Part shown: positions 42,791-52,008 of the stretch, in pieces
How the letters are laid out: every line of letters starts with the position of its first letter
How positions within the stretch are numbered: position 1 is the first letter of the stretch
Made by a program: the position numbers and the translations under genes
Source of the DNA: Alphaproteobacteria bacterium UBA3612
GTDB taxonomy: Bacteria; Pseudomonadota; Alphaproteobacteria; Sphingomonadales; Sphingomonadaceae
DNA: 64,000 nt
Direction: 5' to 3'
Assembly: GCA_002375465.1 (NCBI GenBank)
Contig: DFLT01000012.1
Span: 62,485 to 126,484 of the forward strand
The notes under the pieces: generated by a model
The model's database searches: none
The model's input: the letters and a program-made list of their open reading frames with translations, nothing else
What the model was told of the DNA's origin: nothing

Positions 42791-44491
42791 ATGTCAGGAC
42801 TGGCCTTGAAAAAATTGCTCATTTCCGCCGCCTTTTCCGCGCTGCTGCTATCCGCCGGCGCCTCTTTGGCGACGCAGCCTGATGCCGGGACGGCGGCCCC
42901 GACCGCCGCGCCCGATCTATCCGAACAGACCATGAAAGACGTAACGCGTCAGCTGGCCTCGGATGAATTCGAGGGGCGGGCACCGGGCACTGCCGGGGAA
43001 GAAAAGACCAAGGCGCTCCTGACGCAGAAATTCGCGGCGGCAGGACTGAAGCCCGGCAATGACGGCAGCTGGTTTCAGGAAGTGCCCCTGATCGAGATCA
43101 CCGCCAGCGACTTTTCCCCGCTGACGGTCAGCGGCGGCACAGAGCCGCTAAGCTATGATTTCGGCAAGGACTATGTGGCGGTAACCTATCGCGAGACACC
43201 CGCCATCGACGTTGCGAACAGCGAAATGGTGTTCGTCGGCTATGGCGTGAACGCGCCAGAGCGGGGCTGGAACGATTATGAAGGTGTCGACGTCAAGGGA
43301 AAGACCGTGGTCATTCTGGTGAACGACCCCGATTTCGGCACGGAAAGCCTGGAGGGCGATTTTGGCGGGCGCGCCATGACCTATTATGGCCGCTGGGCCT
43401 ATAAGTATGAGGAGGCGGCACGCCAGGGCGCGGCTGCCGCCCTGATCATCCACGATACAGCACCGGTCGCCTATGGCTGGAACGTCGTGGAGTCGAGCTG
43501 GAGCGGCCCGCAATATCTGGCCCAGTCGGACGATAAAGGCGCCGACCAAACAATGGCCAATGGCTGGATTCAGAAGAACGTAGCCACAGAGATTTTCGCG
43601 GCGGCGGGTCAGGATCTGGACGCGATGATGACGGCAGCGCGGCGCCCGGATTTTCAGGCCGTACCGCTGGGGCTCAGCGCGTCGCTGTCTTTCCAGAATG
43701 AGTTCGAACGCACGGTATCGGATAATGTCATCGGCATTCTGCCGGGCGCGGAACGTCCTGATGAATATGTGCTCTACACCGCACATTGGGATCATCTCGG
43801 CAGGTGCAAGGCGGCGCCGGACGGTGACGACATCTGCAATGGCGCGGTGGATAATGCCACAGGCACCGCGGCGCTCGTCGCGCTTGCCGAGGCCCATGCC
43901 GAGGCTGGGACACCCGATCGCTCGATCATCTTTCTGGCTGTCACGGCCGAAGAAAGCGGCCTGCTGGGTTCGCAATATTACGCCGACAATCCCGTCTATC
44001 CGCTGGCGCGTACCGTCGGCGGCGTCAATATGGACGCGTTTTCGATGGCCGGCCCAGCCAGCAATCTGACCGTCATCGGCATGGGCAAGAGCGATCTTGA
44101 TGCATATCTCGCCAAGGCCGCGGAAGCCGAAGGGCGCATGCCAGAACGGGAACCCACGCCTGAGAAGGGCTATTACTACCGCTCAGACCATTTCAGTCTG
44201 GCCAAGAAGGGCGTGCCCATGGCCTATTTCAAGGGTGGCGAGGATCTGATCGAGGGCGGACGCGAGGCCGGCAAAGCCGCCGCCGCCGATTACACCGACA
44301 ACCATTATCACGGCCCCAAGGACGAATTTGACGAAAATTGGGACTGGTCTGGTGTGATGGCGGACCTGAAGCTCTACTATCGCATGGGCCGCGCCCTCGC
44401 CATGAGCAGCGATTGGCCCAACTGGAACGAAGGCGACGAATTCCGTGCGCTCCGCGACGAAACGGCAGACCAGCGCACACTGGCGCGATGA
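42791..44491 (+). CDS. Exported M28 family zinc aminopeptidase
   Basis: 566-residue secreted peptidase. Signal peptide (about 1-27), a PA-type insert (about 120-260, MVFVGYGVNAPERGWNDYEG) and the M28 catalytic domain (about 300-550). The two-zinc site ligands are seen in HWDHLG (about 334), GAVDNATGTAAL, EESGLLGS (about 395), NMDAFSM and HYHGPKDEFDEN (about 505). Likely degrades peptides in the periplasm. It stands alone between fdhD and the CNNM gene. ATG 42791 was chosen as leader homology begins there; SD is weak. Confidence 0.9.
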   Translation: MSGLALKKLLISAAFSALLLSAGASLATQPDAGTAAPTAAPDLSEQTMKDVTRQLASDEFEGRAPGTAGEEKTKALLTQKFAAAGLKPGNDGSWFQEVPLIEITASDFSPLTVSGGTEPLSYDFGKDYVAVTYRETPAIDVANSEMVFVGYGVNAPERGWNDYEGVDVKGKTVVILVNDPDFGTESLEGDFGGRAMTYYGRWAYKYEEAARQGAAAALIIHDTAPVAYGWNVVESSWSGPQYLAQSDDKGADQTMANGWIQKNVATEIFAAAGQDLDAMMTAARRPDFQAVPLGLSASLSFQNEFERTVSDNVIGILPGAERPDEYVLYTAHWDHLGRCKAAPDGDDICNGAVDNATGTAALVALAEAHAEAGTPDRSIIFLAVTAEESGLLGSQYYADNPVYPLARTVGGVNMDAFSMAGPASNLTVIGMGKSDLDAYLAKAAEAEGRMPEREPTPEKGYYYRSDHFSLAKKGVPMAYFKGGEDLIEGGREAGKAAAADYTDNHYHGPKDEFDENWDWSGVMADLKLYYRMGRALAMSSDWPNWNEGDEFRALRDETADQRTLAR

Positions 44492-44599
44492 CGGAGACAC
44501 CATGATGGACATGGCGAGGCCCTAAGGAAGGGAATTTATTCCCGGGCTTAGAGGCTTGGTTCGCAAATTCACGCCCCCGCCTGGTCGTCGACGCGCGCG

Positions 44600-45646
44600 C
44601 TATTCCGCTGGAGCACGAGCATTCGAGGTGCGCCGCCGCGACAATTCGCGTGCATATTCCTGAAGATCCGGCACCTCATCCAGTTCGTCGATGATTTCGA
44701 ACCCGAAGATCGTTTCCAGCACGTCCTCCAACGTGACGAGGCCGAGGAACGTGCCATATTCGTCCATGACCGCCATGATGTGATGGCGGTCGGTAATCAT
44801 TTTGTGGAACAGCTTGTCCACCGGCAGCTTGTTGAGAACGCTGGGGAGCGGACGCACCAGATTTTCGAGGCCCTCGTCGGCGCGGCCGTCAGAAAGTTGT
44901 CCCAGCACCTCATGCTTGATGACGAAGCCTCGGATTTTTTCCGGCTGGCCTTCGAAGACCGGAATTCTTGTGTGAGGCGCTTCCCTGATCTTCGCCAGAT
45001 CCGCCGGCGTGGCCCGTATCGGGATTGAGAAAACGACGGTTCTGGGCGTCATCACGTCGGACGTGGCGACGGCATGCAATTGCAGCATGTTCTTCATGAA
45101 GCGGACTTCGCCACTCTCGATTTGGCCGGAATCCAACCCTAGGTTCGCGATTGCCAGCAATTCCTCCCTGTGACGGGGACGGTCAGCAGGCTTTCCGCGG
45201 GTGATGAGACGCGTCAGTTGCCGTGAAGCCCATACAAGCGGCGCTAGGGCCTTGATAAGAATCGGCAGTACGAAGGTCGTAAAGGGCGCGAGAGTGCCGG
45301 CGTAGCGCGCCCCGATTGTCTTCGGGATGATCTCGGTAATGACCAGGATGGCAAGGGTCAGGATTGCGGCGAAGACAGCCTCGCTACCCGCGCCATATAG
45401 CTTCGCATATTGCGCGCCCGCACCGGCCGCACCCATTGTGTGCGCTATCGTATTGAGCGTCAGGATCGCGGCTAAAGGGCGTTCGACGTCGTTCTTCAGC
45501 ATTTTTAGCTTTGGGGCCCATGCAGACCCCTTCTCCTCGGCCAAACGAATGGTCGAGGGGGTGATCGTAAGAAGAGATGCCTCGAGCAGCGAGCAAAGGA
45601 AAGATATTACGAGCGCAAGGGCGACGTAGAAAATGAGTAGGGTCAT
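44600..45646 (-). CDS. CNNM/DUF21 membrane protein with CBS pair (HlyC/CorC-like)
   Basis: 348-residue membrane protein. A DUF21 transmembrane domain (about 1-150; EASLLTITPSTIRLAEEKGS and VITEIIPKTIGARYA) is followed by a CBS pair (about 195-325; DVMTPRTVVFSIP, and MAVMDEYGTFLGLVTLEDVLE). The C-terminal CorC_HlyC domain usual in longer homologues is absent: the protein ends about 20 residues after the second CBS. The family is linked to magnesium or cobalt efflux and adenosine nucleotide sensing. ATG 45646 begins the first helix. No operon partner is next to it. Confidence 0.87.
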   Translation of the reverse strand: MTLLIFYVALALVISFLCSLLEASLLTITPSTIRLAEEKGSAWAPKLKMLKNDVERPLAAILTLNTIAHTMGAAGAGAQYAKLYGAGSEAVFAAILTLAILVITEIIPKTIGARYAGTLAPFTTFVLPILIKALAPLVWASRQLTRLITRGKPADRPRHREELLAIANLGLDSGQIESGEVRFMKNMLQLHAVATSDVMTPRTVVFSIPIRATPADLAKIREAPHTRIPVFEGQPEKIRGFVIKHEVLGQLSDGRADEGLENLVRPLPSVLNKLPVDKLFHKMITDRHHIMAVMDEYGTFLGLVTLEDVLETIFGFEIIDELDEVPDLQEYARELSRRRTSNARAPAE

Positions 45647-45912
45647 GATCCCGATCTATAGACAGCTGTTCTGGATCGGGAAACAGCTTAGCCGCATTTG
45701 CTGCGCGAAGCACTCGATCGCTTAATCGATCAGAATATCAGGACTAATAGTCCGCTCACAATCAGAAGGCCGACCAGGAAGATCACGCCAATGGTACCGC
45801 TTAGAACGTCAGCGTTGTTTTTTTCCCCTCTTCACTAAGGAGAATTGTTAAGCCGCGTGTGAGTTCTCTCGATGCCTTACGGTACGGGCGTTCTAATTAC
45901 GAAGGACGTGAT
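45647..45912. other. Gene-free gap with no supported start codon
   Basis: This stretch upstream of the CNNM gene is more A/T-rich than its surroundings. A minus-strand frame ending at 45730 encodes a hydrophobic segment (GVIFLVGLLIVSGLLVLIF) but no ATG, GTG or TTG begins it before the helix, so I do not call it a gene. Confidence 0.4.
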
Positions 45913-46214
45913 TCATGGTAAAGCTGAAGTCTGTCCCTGTACGTGCAGCAGAACCAGCCATTCATCAGGGTCCGACACATAGTTCACATGGGCAAGACCG
46001 GGCATGCCTTCTTCAATGGGGTAAGCCGTACTCAGCGTTAAAAAACGCTCGGGGTATGTGAAGCCGTCGAATTCAATCCCCAGCCACTTGCGAACCAGCG
46101 AATTGGGACCGTCCGCCCCGATAAGATAATCGGCGCGTAATTTCTGAATGCCGAGGGGGGCTCCAGATGAACGTCAACCCCGCTGCCGTCCTGTTCGAAA
46201 TAGACCAGCCCGCG
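45913..46214 (-). pseudogene. Truncated FAD-dependent monooxygenase fragment
   Basis: Minus-strand remnant of a PHBH-like (FAD_binding_3) monooxygenase. VYFEQDGSGVDVHLEPP joins, after a frameshift, RADYLIGADGPNSLVRKWL and then FDGFTYPERFLTLSTAYP, ending at a stop at 45913. The frameshift falls in a run of six C: seven C would restore the frame. The N-terminal GxGxxG FAD domain (about 125 residues) is missing, and the C-terminal third is missing too. Its 5' break is at the same bases where the opposing MFS fragment begins. No start codon remains, so it cannot make a working protein. Confidence 0.75.
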
Positions 46215-47008
46215 GCCTTGCGCTGGGGCTGATGCTGGTGGGGACGGGGGTGGCGTCGATCCTCGCGCCCGCCTTGCTAGGGCAGGTGATTGCCGAGCAC
46301 GGGTGGCGTGCGGCAATGCTGGTGATGGGCGGGGCGATCCTCGCCATCGGCCTGCCGGTAAGCCTGTTAATGCCGCGCGAAGAGGTTAGCGCCGGGGCGG
46401 GTGATGCGACCAGCCCTCGTAAAAAGGGAAAGTTCGAGGCGAATAGATCATCAGTCTTTTTGACCCTGATCGCGTTTCTGCTGGGCTTGGTCGTCGCGGG
46501 TTTGATCGTCCTCCTTGTTCCCATGCTGATCGACGGCGGCATGGACGACCGGGGCGCGGCCAATGTTGCGGCTCAATTGGGCGTGGCGATTCTGGTGACC
46601 CGGATCATCGCAGGGTATCTGTTCGACCGTTTCCACGCGCCTTATGTGGCCGCAATCCTGCTATTGTCTCCGGTGGTCGCAAGTCTCATTCTCCTGAACG
46701 GCGGACCGGTAATCATTGCTGCCCTGCTGCTGGGTGTGGCGGCAGGGCCCGAAGTGGACATGCTTGCCTATCTGACGGGCCGCTATGTCCAGATGGAAAA
46801 TTATGGCGCGTCCTATGGCACTATATTGGGATTGTTCTGCCTTGGGGCCGCGATCGGACCCATGCTGTTCGGGTGGACCGTCGATATGACGGGCGACTAT
46901 GGTCTGATCCTGACGATTTCCACCGGCGTCCTGCTTCTGGTCGTTTTCGGCATCGCGGTGCTGGGCCCTTACCAATCAAAAGAGATTGGGGTCGCGAAGA
47001 CGCTATAG
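46208..47008 (+). pseudogene. Truncated MFS transporter, C-terminal part
   Basis: About 266 residues of a major facilitator transporter: the homology begins at ARGLALGL (46208), a loop normally near residue 140, and runs through eight helices to the stop at 47008. Internal blocks include LLGVAAGPEVDMLAYLTGRY and YGASYGTILGLFCLGAAIG. The first four helices are missing. The open frame extends upstream to 46148 only in DNA antisense to the monooxygenase fragment, so that ATG is not a real start. It was likely divergent from the monooxygenase before a deletion removed both 5' ends. Whether the fragment is still transcribed is unknown. Confidence 0.75.
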
Positions 47009-47138
47009 GCGACTTGCTTGCGGGCAAGTCTGCCCAACCCCTGGCATTCTCGGCACAGAGCGTTCTCTCTATTAATATGAACTTGTGGCGGCTTGATGGG
47101 GGGCGTTCACGGAAGACTGAACGACCCAAACAAGCCGC

Positions 47139-47230
47139 TGGCGGACACGGAGGGATTCGAACCCTCGGTACGGGATAAACCGTACGGCGGTTTAGCAAAC
47201 CACTGGTTTCAGCCACTCACCCACGTGTCC
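47139..47230 (-). tRNA. tRNA-Ser (anticodon GCT)
   Basis: 92-nt cloverleaf with a long variable arm, as in class II serine tRNAs. Acceptor GGACACG pairs with CGTGTCC, and the anticodon stem GTGGT/ACCGC holds loop TTGCTAA (anticodon GCT, reads AGC/AGU). The variable arm is GTACGG...CCGTAC; T loop TTCGAAT and GCCA end are encoded. Confidence 0.96.
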
Positions 47231-47294
47231 GCGCTTGGCCGTGCCCTTCGGAAAAGGGCCAGGGCGCGCGCTATACCGGACGGCTGCCGGGGTT

Positions 47295-48377
47295 TCAACG
47301 GGGTTTCGGCGGATCTTCTGTTTCGCGGCGTGCGTCCGCCTTCAGCCGCTCGACGATCTTCTTCACCTCTTGCGCGCGGGTGCGGGGCAGGGCGACGACT
47401 GCATCCTCCGTAGCGACCAGCACGATATCGTCCAGGCCGACTGCAGCGGCCAGCGTTCCTTCGGCCCAAACGAGCGTGTTGCGGCAATCCTCCACCATAG
47501 CGTCGCCGATGACCGCGTTGCCGTCCGCGTCCTGTGGCAAGACGGCGTGCAGTGCTTCGAAGCCGCCAATGTCCGACCAGCCCATGCTGACCGGAACCAC
47601 GGCCTTCCTGTCGGCTGGCTCCATGACGGCATAGTCGATACTTTGTGAGGCGCAGGCAGAAAAGCGCTCTGCATCGGGACGGATGACGCCCCCGGTGGTA
47701 TTTGCGCCGCTCCAGGCTGCGGCGGCGTCCTCCGCGATATCCGCCGCATTCGCGCCGAGCGCGTCGAGATAGGTTTGGGCCCGCATCAGGAATATGCCGG
47801 CATTCCAGTAATAGCCGCCAGCCTTCACATAGGCTTCCGCCTTTTCAAGGGCCGGCTTTTCGTGAAATTTGGCCACACGCATGCCCCGCTCGGACAGTGC
47901 CTCTGCCGCCTCGATATAGCCATAGCCGGTTTCCGGTCGATCCGGTTCGATCCCGAAAGTGACGAGCCAGCCATCCTCCGCAAGCGGCGCCGCCGATGCG
48001 ACGGCAGCACGAAATGCCGCCTCGTCGGCGATCAGATGATCTGACGGCATCACCAGCATCAGATCGTCGGGCGCGCTTTCGGCGATCATATGGGCGGCCA
48101 GCGCGATGGCGGGGGCGGTATTGCGCGCCGTAGGTTCCAGGATCAGCGCCTGAAGGGCAGTTCCGGCCAGGGCCTCTTTTACCAGGGCTTCATGTGTGTC
48201 TCCCGCGACGATCACAGGATTGGCAAAATTCGCCCCCGACGCGCGGGCGACCGTGGCCGCGATCATGCTGATGTCCTGGCCCAGATTGAGCATCTGCTTC
48301 GGGCGACGCGTCCGTGACAATGGCCATAAACGGGTGCCACTGCCCCCGGACAGGATGACGGGCCAGATCTTCTTCAT
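47295..48377 (-). CDS. manC: Mannose-1-phosphate guanylyltransferase
   Basis: 360-residue enzyme that makes GDP-mannose for exopolysaccharide. The pyrophosphorylase signature ILSGGSGTRLWPLSR is at residues 8-22, with the active block PSDHLI (about 110) and FHEKPALEKAEAY (about 171). SIDYAVMEPAD (about 244) is also family-specific. It lacks the C-terminal phosphomannose isomerase cupin of bifunctional ManC, so it is the short form. It is divergent from epsB, with 167 bases between. Location beside epsB and prsKRT suggests that GDP-mannose feeds this EPS. Confidence 0.93.
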   Translation of the reverse strand: MKKIWPVILSGGSGTRLWPLSRTRRPKQMLNLGQDISMIAATVARASGANFANPVIVAGDTHEALVKEALAGTALQALILEPTARNTAPAIALAAHMIAESAPDDLMLVMPSDHLIADEAAFRAAVASAAPLAEDGWLVTFGIEPDRPETGYGYIEAAEALSERGMRVAKFHEKPALEKAEAYVKAGGYYWNAGIFLMRAQTYLDALGANAADIAEDAAAAWSGANTTGGVIRPDAERFSACASQSIDYAVMEPADRKAVVPVSMGWSDIGGFEALHAVLPQDADGNAVIGDAMVEDCRNTLVWAEGTLAAAVGLDDIVLVATEDAVVALPRTRAQEVKKIVERLKADARRETEDPPKPR

Positions 48378-48544
48378 ATCGCAGCTATCCTATTCGTGGT
48401 GTCGATGCCCCAATAGCAAGTTCATCGCCAGCGCCAAGCCAACGCATGGAAATCGTAACCTTTGCAAACTAGGGGACGGATAAATCGCTTAACCCTATAA
48501 CGCCCAAACCCGCGTCAAGATTCAGCCATGGACCTCCCCATTAC

Positions 48545-49927
48545 GTGATTCGCCTGTTTAAACATTATCTGCCGCGGCCATTGCTGATCCTGGGCCTGTT
48601 CGAGATGGTACTGGTGTTCGCCGCCGCGGTGCTCGCCTGGAAGGTCGCGTGGAACCTGGCCGATGCGGATATGCCGCCGATGCGCGACCATCTGCTGGAA
48701 AGCCTGATCTATACCGTCACCGTCTACACGATGATGCTGGGTTTTGGGGCATATCAGCTTTCGTCTTTCCGTTCGTTCCGGATGACCGGCGCCCGCCTGA
48801 GCGCGGCAATGCTCATGAGCATCGTCATTTTGTCGCTCCTGCTTCTAGTGGCGCCCACATTGGACGTCTGGCGCAGCGTTCTGTTCTTTGCAGTCGTCTT
48901 TTCCTTTTTATTCATTGTCCTTACGCGGATCCTGTTCCTGGCGATCATCGGCTGGCGCAGGTTTCGGGAGCCGATCATCGTCATCGGCACCGGCGCACAG
49001 GGCAGGCGCATGGTGGAGCGGTCCGAGGACCCCACCGCCGGGTTTCGAATCGTCAAGCAACTCAGCCTTTCACGGGTAAATGCGGAAGAAGGATCAGAGA
49101 CGCTTCAGGATATTCCTTCGCTGGCCGATTTTTGCGCGCGCAACGAGGTGGAGGAAATCGTTCTCGCCCTCGATGAGCGGCGCGGGTCCTTGCCGACGGA
49201 TACGCTGTTGAAGGCGAAATTGTCGGGTGTTCGCGTGACCGACATGTCTACCTTTCTGGAGCGGATGACGGGCAGGGTCGATCTTGAATCGGTACGACCG
49301 TCCTGGCTTATTTTCTCGGACGGATTTCTGGGGTCTTCCACCGGTGCGGTCGTGTCGAAGCGGCTGTTCGATCTGATTGCCAGCGGCCTCCTTTTGTTGC
49401 TTTCGTCTCCGATCCTGCTTGTCAGCGCGCTTGCGGTCCGGCTCAGCAGCCCCGGACCGATCTTCTACCGGCAGGAGCGGGTCGGCCAGTTCGGCAAGGT
49501 GTTCGAAGTCATGAAATTCCGGTCCATGGTTCAGGACGCGGAAAAGGATGGCGCCGTCTGGGCGCAAAAGGGGGATGCGCGTGTCACCTCCGTCGGCCGG
49601 GTCATCCGGGCCACGCGTATCGACGAAATTCCCCAGATATTCAATGTGTTCAAGGGTGACATGAGCTTTGTCGGGCCACGACCGGAGCGCCCCGTTTTTG
49701 TCGAACAGCTTAGTCGCCAGATCCCCTTTTACGATGAACGCCATGTCGTGAAGCCGGGTATTACCGGCTGGGCGCAATTGAATTATCCCTATGGGGCGAG
49801 TGTCGAAGATGCCCGTCACAAGCTTGAATACGACCTATATTATATCAAGAATTACAGCCTTTTCCTGGACATCGTGACCCTGATCCAGACTGTTCGGGTG
49901 GTCGTCTGGCAGGATGGCGTCAGATGA
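48545..49927 (+). CDS. epsB: Polyprenyl glycosylphosphotransferase, PEP-CTERM system type
   Basis: 460-residue initiating enzyme that puts the first sugar phosphate on undecaprenyl phosphate for EPS. Four N-terminal helices (about 10-135), a CoA-binding-like region (PIIVIGTGAQGRRMVERSED, about 143), one more helix (about 275-300) and the sugar-transferase domain (KRLFDLIASG, about 275; GPIFYRQERVGQFGKVFEVMKFRS split about 300-325; DEIPQIFNVFKGDMSFVGPRPERP split about 360-385). It resembles the TIGR03013 family, which is associated with exosortase genomes. GTG 48545 is the start. prsK follows 28 bases after the stop. Confidence 0.9.
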   Translation: MIRLFKHYLPRPLLILGLFEMVLVFAAAVLAWKVAWNLADADMPPMRDHLLESLIYTVTVYTMMLGFGAYQLSSFRSFRMTGARLSAAMLMSIVILSLLLLVAPTLDVWRSVLFFAVVFSFLFIVLTRILFLAIIGWRRFREPIIVIGTGAQGRRMVERSEDPTAGFRIVKQLSLSRVNAEEGSETLQDIPSLADFCARNEVEEIVLALDERRGSLPTDTLLKAKLSGVRVTDMSTFLERMTGRVDLESVRPSWLIFSDGFLGSSTGAVVSKRLFDLIASGLLLLLSSPILLVSALAVRLSSPGPIFYRQERVGQFGKVFEVMKFRSMVQDAEKDGAVWAQKGDARVTSVGRVIRATRIDEIPQIFNVFKGDMSFVGPRPERPVFVEQLSRQIPFYDERHVVKPGITGWAQLNYPYGASVEDARHKLEYDLYYIKNYSLFLDIVTLIQTVRVVVWQDGVR

Positions 49928-49955
49928 CAGGGCGTTCGCGGCGGAGTGATGGTCC

Positions 49956-52004
49956 GTGACGGGGTCCGGCGCAGCCCTCAGCCACTGGGTCGCGGCGGGT
50001 GCGTTCGCATTCATGGCGATCATGCTGCTGCTGTCGCGCAAGGCCGTCGCTACCTGGTGGCTGGCGCTCGCTGCCGCGGTGACGGCCCTTTGGGCGGCGG
50101 CCTTTGCAAACGGCGCAGCCACCGGCCAGTTTTTCGCCCTGACGCTGTCCCTTGGCGAAACCCTGCGCACGGGCACCTGGATCGTCCTGATCGCCGTGCT
50201 GATGCGGCTAGGCTGGCAGGACGAGCAGCAGAACCCGTCGCGCAACGTGATCCACGTTATGCTGGGCATCGTCGTAGTTCAGCTGGCGGTGGACATTGCC
50301 CTGGCGGGGGGCTTGGGTCTGTCGGGCGCACTAGGATTTCTTGCGGGCATGTGCCGCGTTGCCATTGCAATTGGCGGGCTTGTCCTGGTGCACAATCTGT
50401 TCGTGTCCAGCGCGCCCGCCAACCGCTGGAGCCTGAACCTTCTCTGCCTCGCGCTGGCGGGCATCTTTGGCTATGATCTCAACCTCTTCACGCTCAGGCT
50501 GCTCGATGCACCGCTGGCTGCCGATTTCTTCGATGCGCGCGGCTTTGCGAACGCAGTGACGGTGCCGCTGTTTCTGATCTCGACCCTCAGGAACCGAAGT
50601 CTCAGCATGCAATTGTCGCGGCAGGCGGCTTTCCAGACCTTCGCGCTGGGTGCGGTCGGTTCCTATCTGGTCGCCATGTCGCTGGCAGCCTGGGGCCTCG
50701 GCATCGTCGGCGGCGATTGGGGCCGTCTGTTTCAGATCGTGCTCATATTCGGCGCCATGCTGGCGGGTGCGGTGGTTTTGTTTTCCGGCCGTGCGCGCGC
50801 ATGGCTGCGCGTCAAGATCAACAAGCACTTCTTTGCCTATAAATATGATTATCGGGAAGAATGGCTGCGTTTCATCGCCACCGTCTCGCGCTCCGGACCC
50901 GGCTTTGGCGAATTGCCGGCGCGCGTTGTGGAGGCGGTTGCTTCAATCGTCGATTCGCCGGGCGGCGCGCTCTACGTACGTCGAGAGGGGAATAATTTCG
51001 TTCCGGAGGCGCGGTGGAATTTCCGCAGTCTGGATCTGGCGGCTGTCGATCTGGACCCGGCAATCATCGACTCGCTGGAAACGACCAGCCGAATTGTCGA
51101 ATGCGAGGCGACGTCTGACCTGCCGCGTCAGATCGCTGCCAATCCGCGCGCCTGGCTGATCGTACCTTTAGGGCATGTGGACGCATTGACCGCGATCATC
51201 CTGTTGGAACGGCCGCGCGCACCGCGAACGCTGAATTGGGAGGATTACGATATTCTGCGAACAGTGGGGCGGCAGGCGGCAAGCTATATCGCCGAACAGT
51301 CGGCGCTGGAGAGCCTGGAGGAGTCGAAGAAATTCGAAGAGTTCAACCGCCGCTTCGCCTTCATCATGCATGACATAAAGAACCTTGTTTCCCAACTCAG
51401 CCTCGTCGCCCGCAATGCCGAGCGGCACGCGGATAATCCGGATTTTCGCGCGGATATGGTCGCGACCCTGCAAAGCTCGGTGGGAAAGATGAACGACATG
51501 CTGGCGCGGCTTTCTCAGGAGACGGCGGCTCCCTCTGCGGCCCACGAACGGGATGATAGCTTCGATCTGCGCGCGGTTTTGCAGGAAATTACAGACGACA
51601 AGAACCGAACCGGTGCCAATGTGCGCCTTGATGCAGACAATTATCCGCTCGAGATCGGCGGAACTCGTGCCAAAATGGAACAGGCGATAGGACATCTCGT
51701 GCAGAATGCGATAGACGCGAGTCCGGCGGGTGCGCCCGTTGACCTGAGGTTGAGGAACGAGGCGGGGGCGGTGAAACTGATTGTGGATGATCGCGGCTGC
51801 GGCATGAGCTCGGAGTTCATCGAGCGCGAATTGTTCAAACCGTTCAGGTCCACCAAGGTTTCGGGCTTTGGGATCGGTGCCTATGAATCGCGCGAGATCA
51901 TTCGCGCGGCCGGCGGTCGACTCGACGTCCAGTCGACGGAGGGAGAAGGAACCAGCTTCATCGTTCACTTCCCAGTAAGCCCAACACGTCAGAGACGGGG
52001 CTGA
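49956..52004 (+). CDS. prsK: PEP-CTERM system sensor histidine kinase PrsK
   Basis: 682-residue kinase. About eight N-terminal helices (1-285) form a membrane sensor, a GAF-like domain follows (about 310-450), then a dimerisation segment with candidate phospho-acceptor His in FIMHDIKNLVSQLSLVARNA (about 470) and a HATPase (NAIDASPAGAP about 587; DDRGCGMS about 610; GFGIGAYESREIIRAAGG about 635). This architecture matches the PrsK family that pairs with PrsR. GTG 49956 starts it, and prsR begins five bases after its stop. The signal sensed is unknown. Confidence 0.9.
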   Translation: MTGSGAALSHWVAAGAFAFMAIMLLLSRKAVATWWLALAAAVTALWAAAFANGAATGQFFALTLSLGETLRTGTWIVLIAVLMRLGWQDEQQNPSRNVIHVMLGIVVVQLAVDIALAGGLGLSGALGFLAGMCRVAIAIGGLVLVHNLFVSSAPANRWSLNLLCLALAGIFGYDLNLFTLRLLDAPLAADFFDARGFANAVTVPLFLISTLRNRSLSMQLSRQAAFQTFALGAVGSYLVAMSLAAWGLGIVGGDWGRLFQIVLIFGAMLAGAVVLFSGRARAWLRVKINKHFFAYKYDYREEWLRFIATVSRSGPGFGELPARVVEAVASIVDSPGGALYVRREGNNFVPEARWNFRSLDLAAVDLDPAIIDSLETTSRIVECEATSDLPRQIAANPRAWLIVPLGHVDALTAIILLERPRAPRTLNWEDYDILRTVGRQAASYIAEQSALESLEESKKFEEFNRRFAFIMHDIKNLVSQLSLVARNAERHADNPDFRADMVATLQSSVGKMNDMLARLSQETAAPSAAHERDDSFDLRAVLQEITDDKNRTGANVRLDADNYPLEIGGTRAKMEQAIGHLVQNAIDASPAGAPVDLRLRNEAGAVKLIVDDRGCGMSSEFIERELFKPFRSTKVSGFGIGAYESREIIRAAGGRLDVQSTEGEGTSFIVHFPVSPTRQRRG

Positions 52005-52008
52005 ACAG

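Noticed and set aside
45730..45835. Hydrophobic minus-strand peptide frame
   Set aside because: It has no ATG, GTG or TTG before the helix and no ribosome-binding site; the hydrophobic run may be chance.
48378..48544. Search for a sigma-54 promoter or TTACGTC palindrome before epsB
   Set aside because: No GG-N10-GC pair with the right sequence was found; the only TTACGT is at the GTG start.
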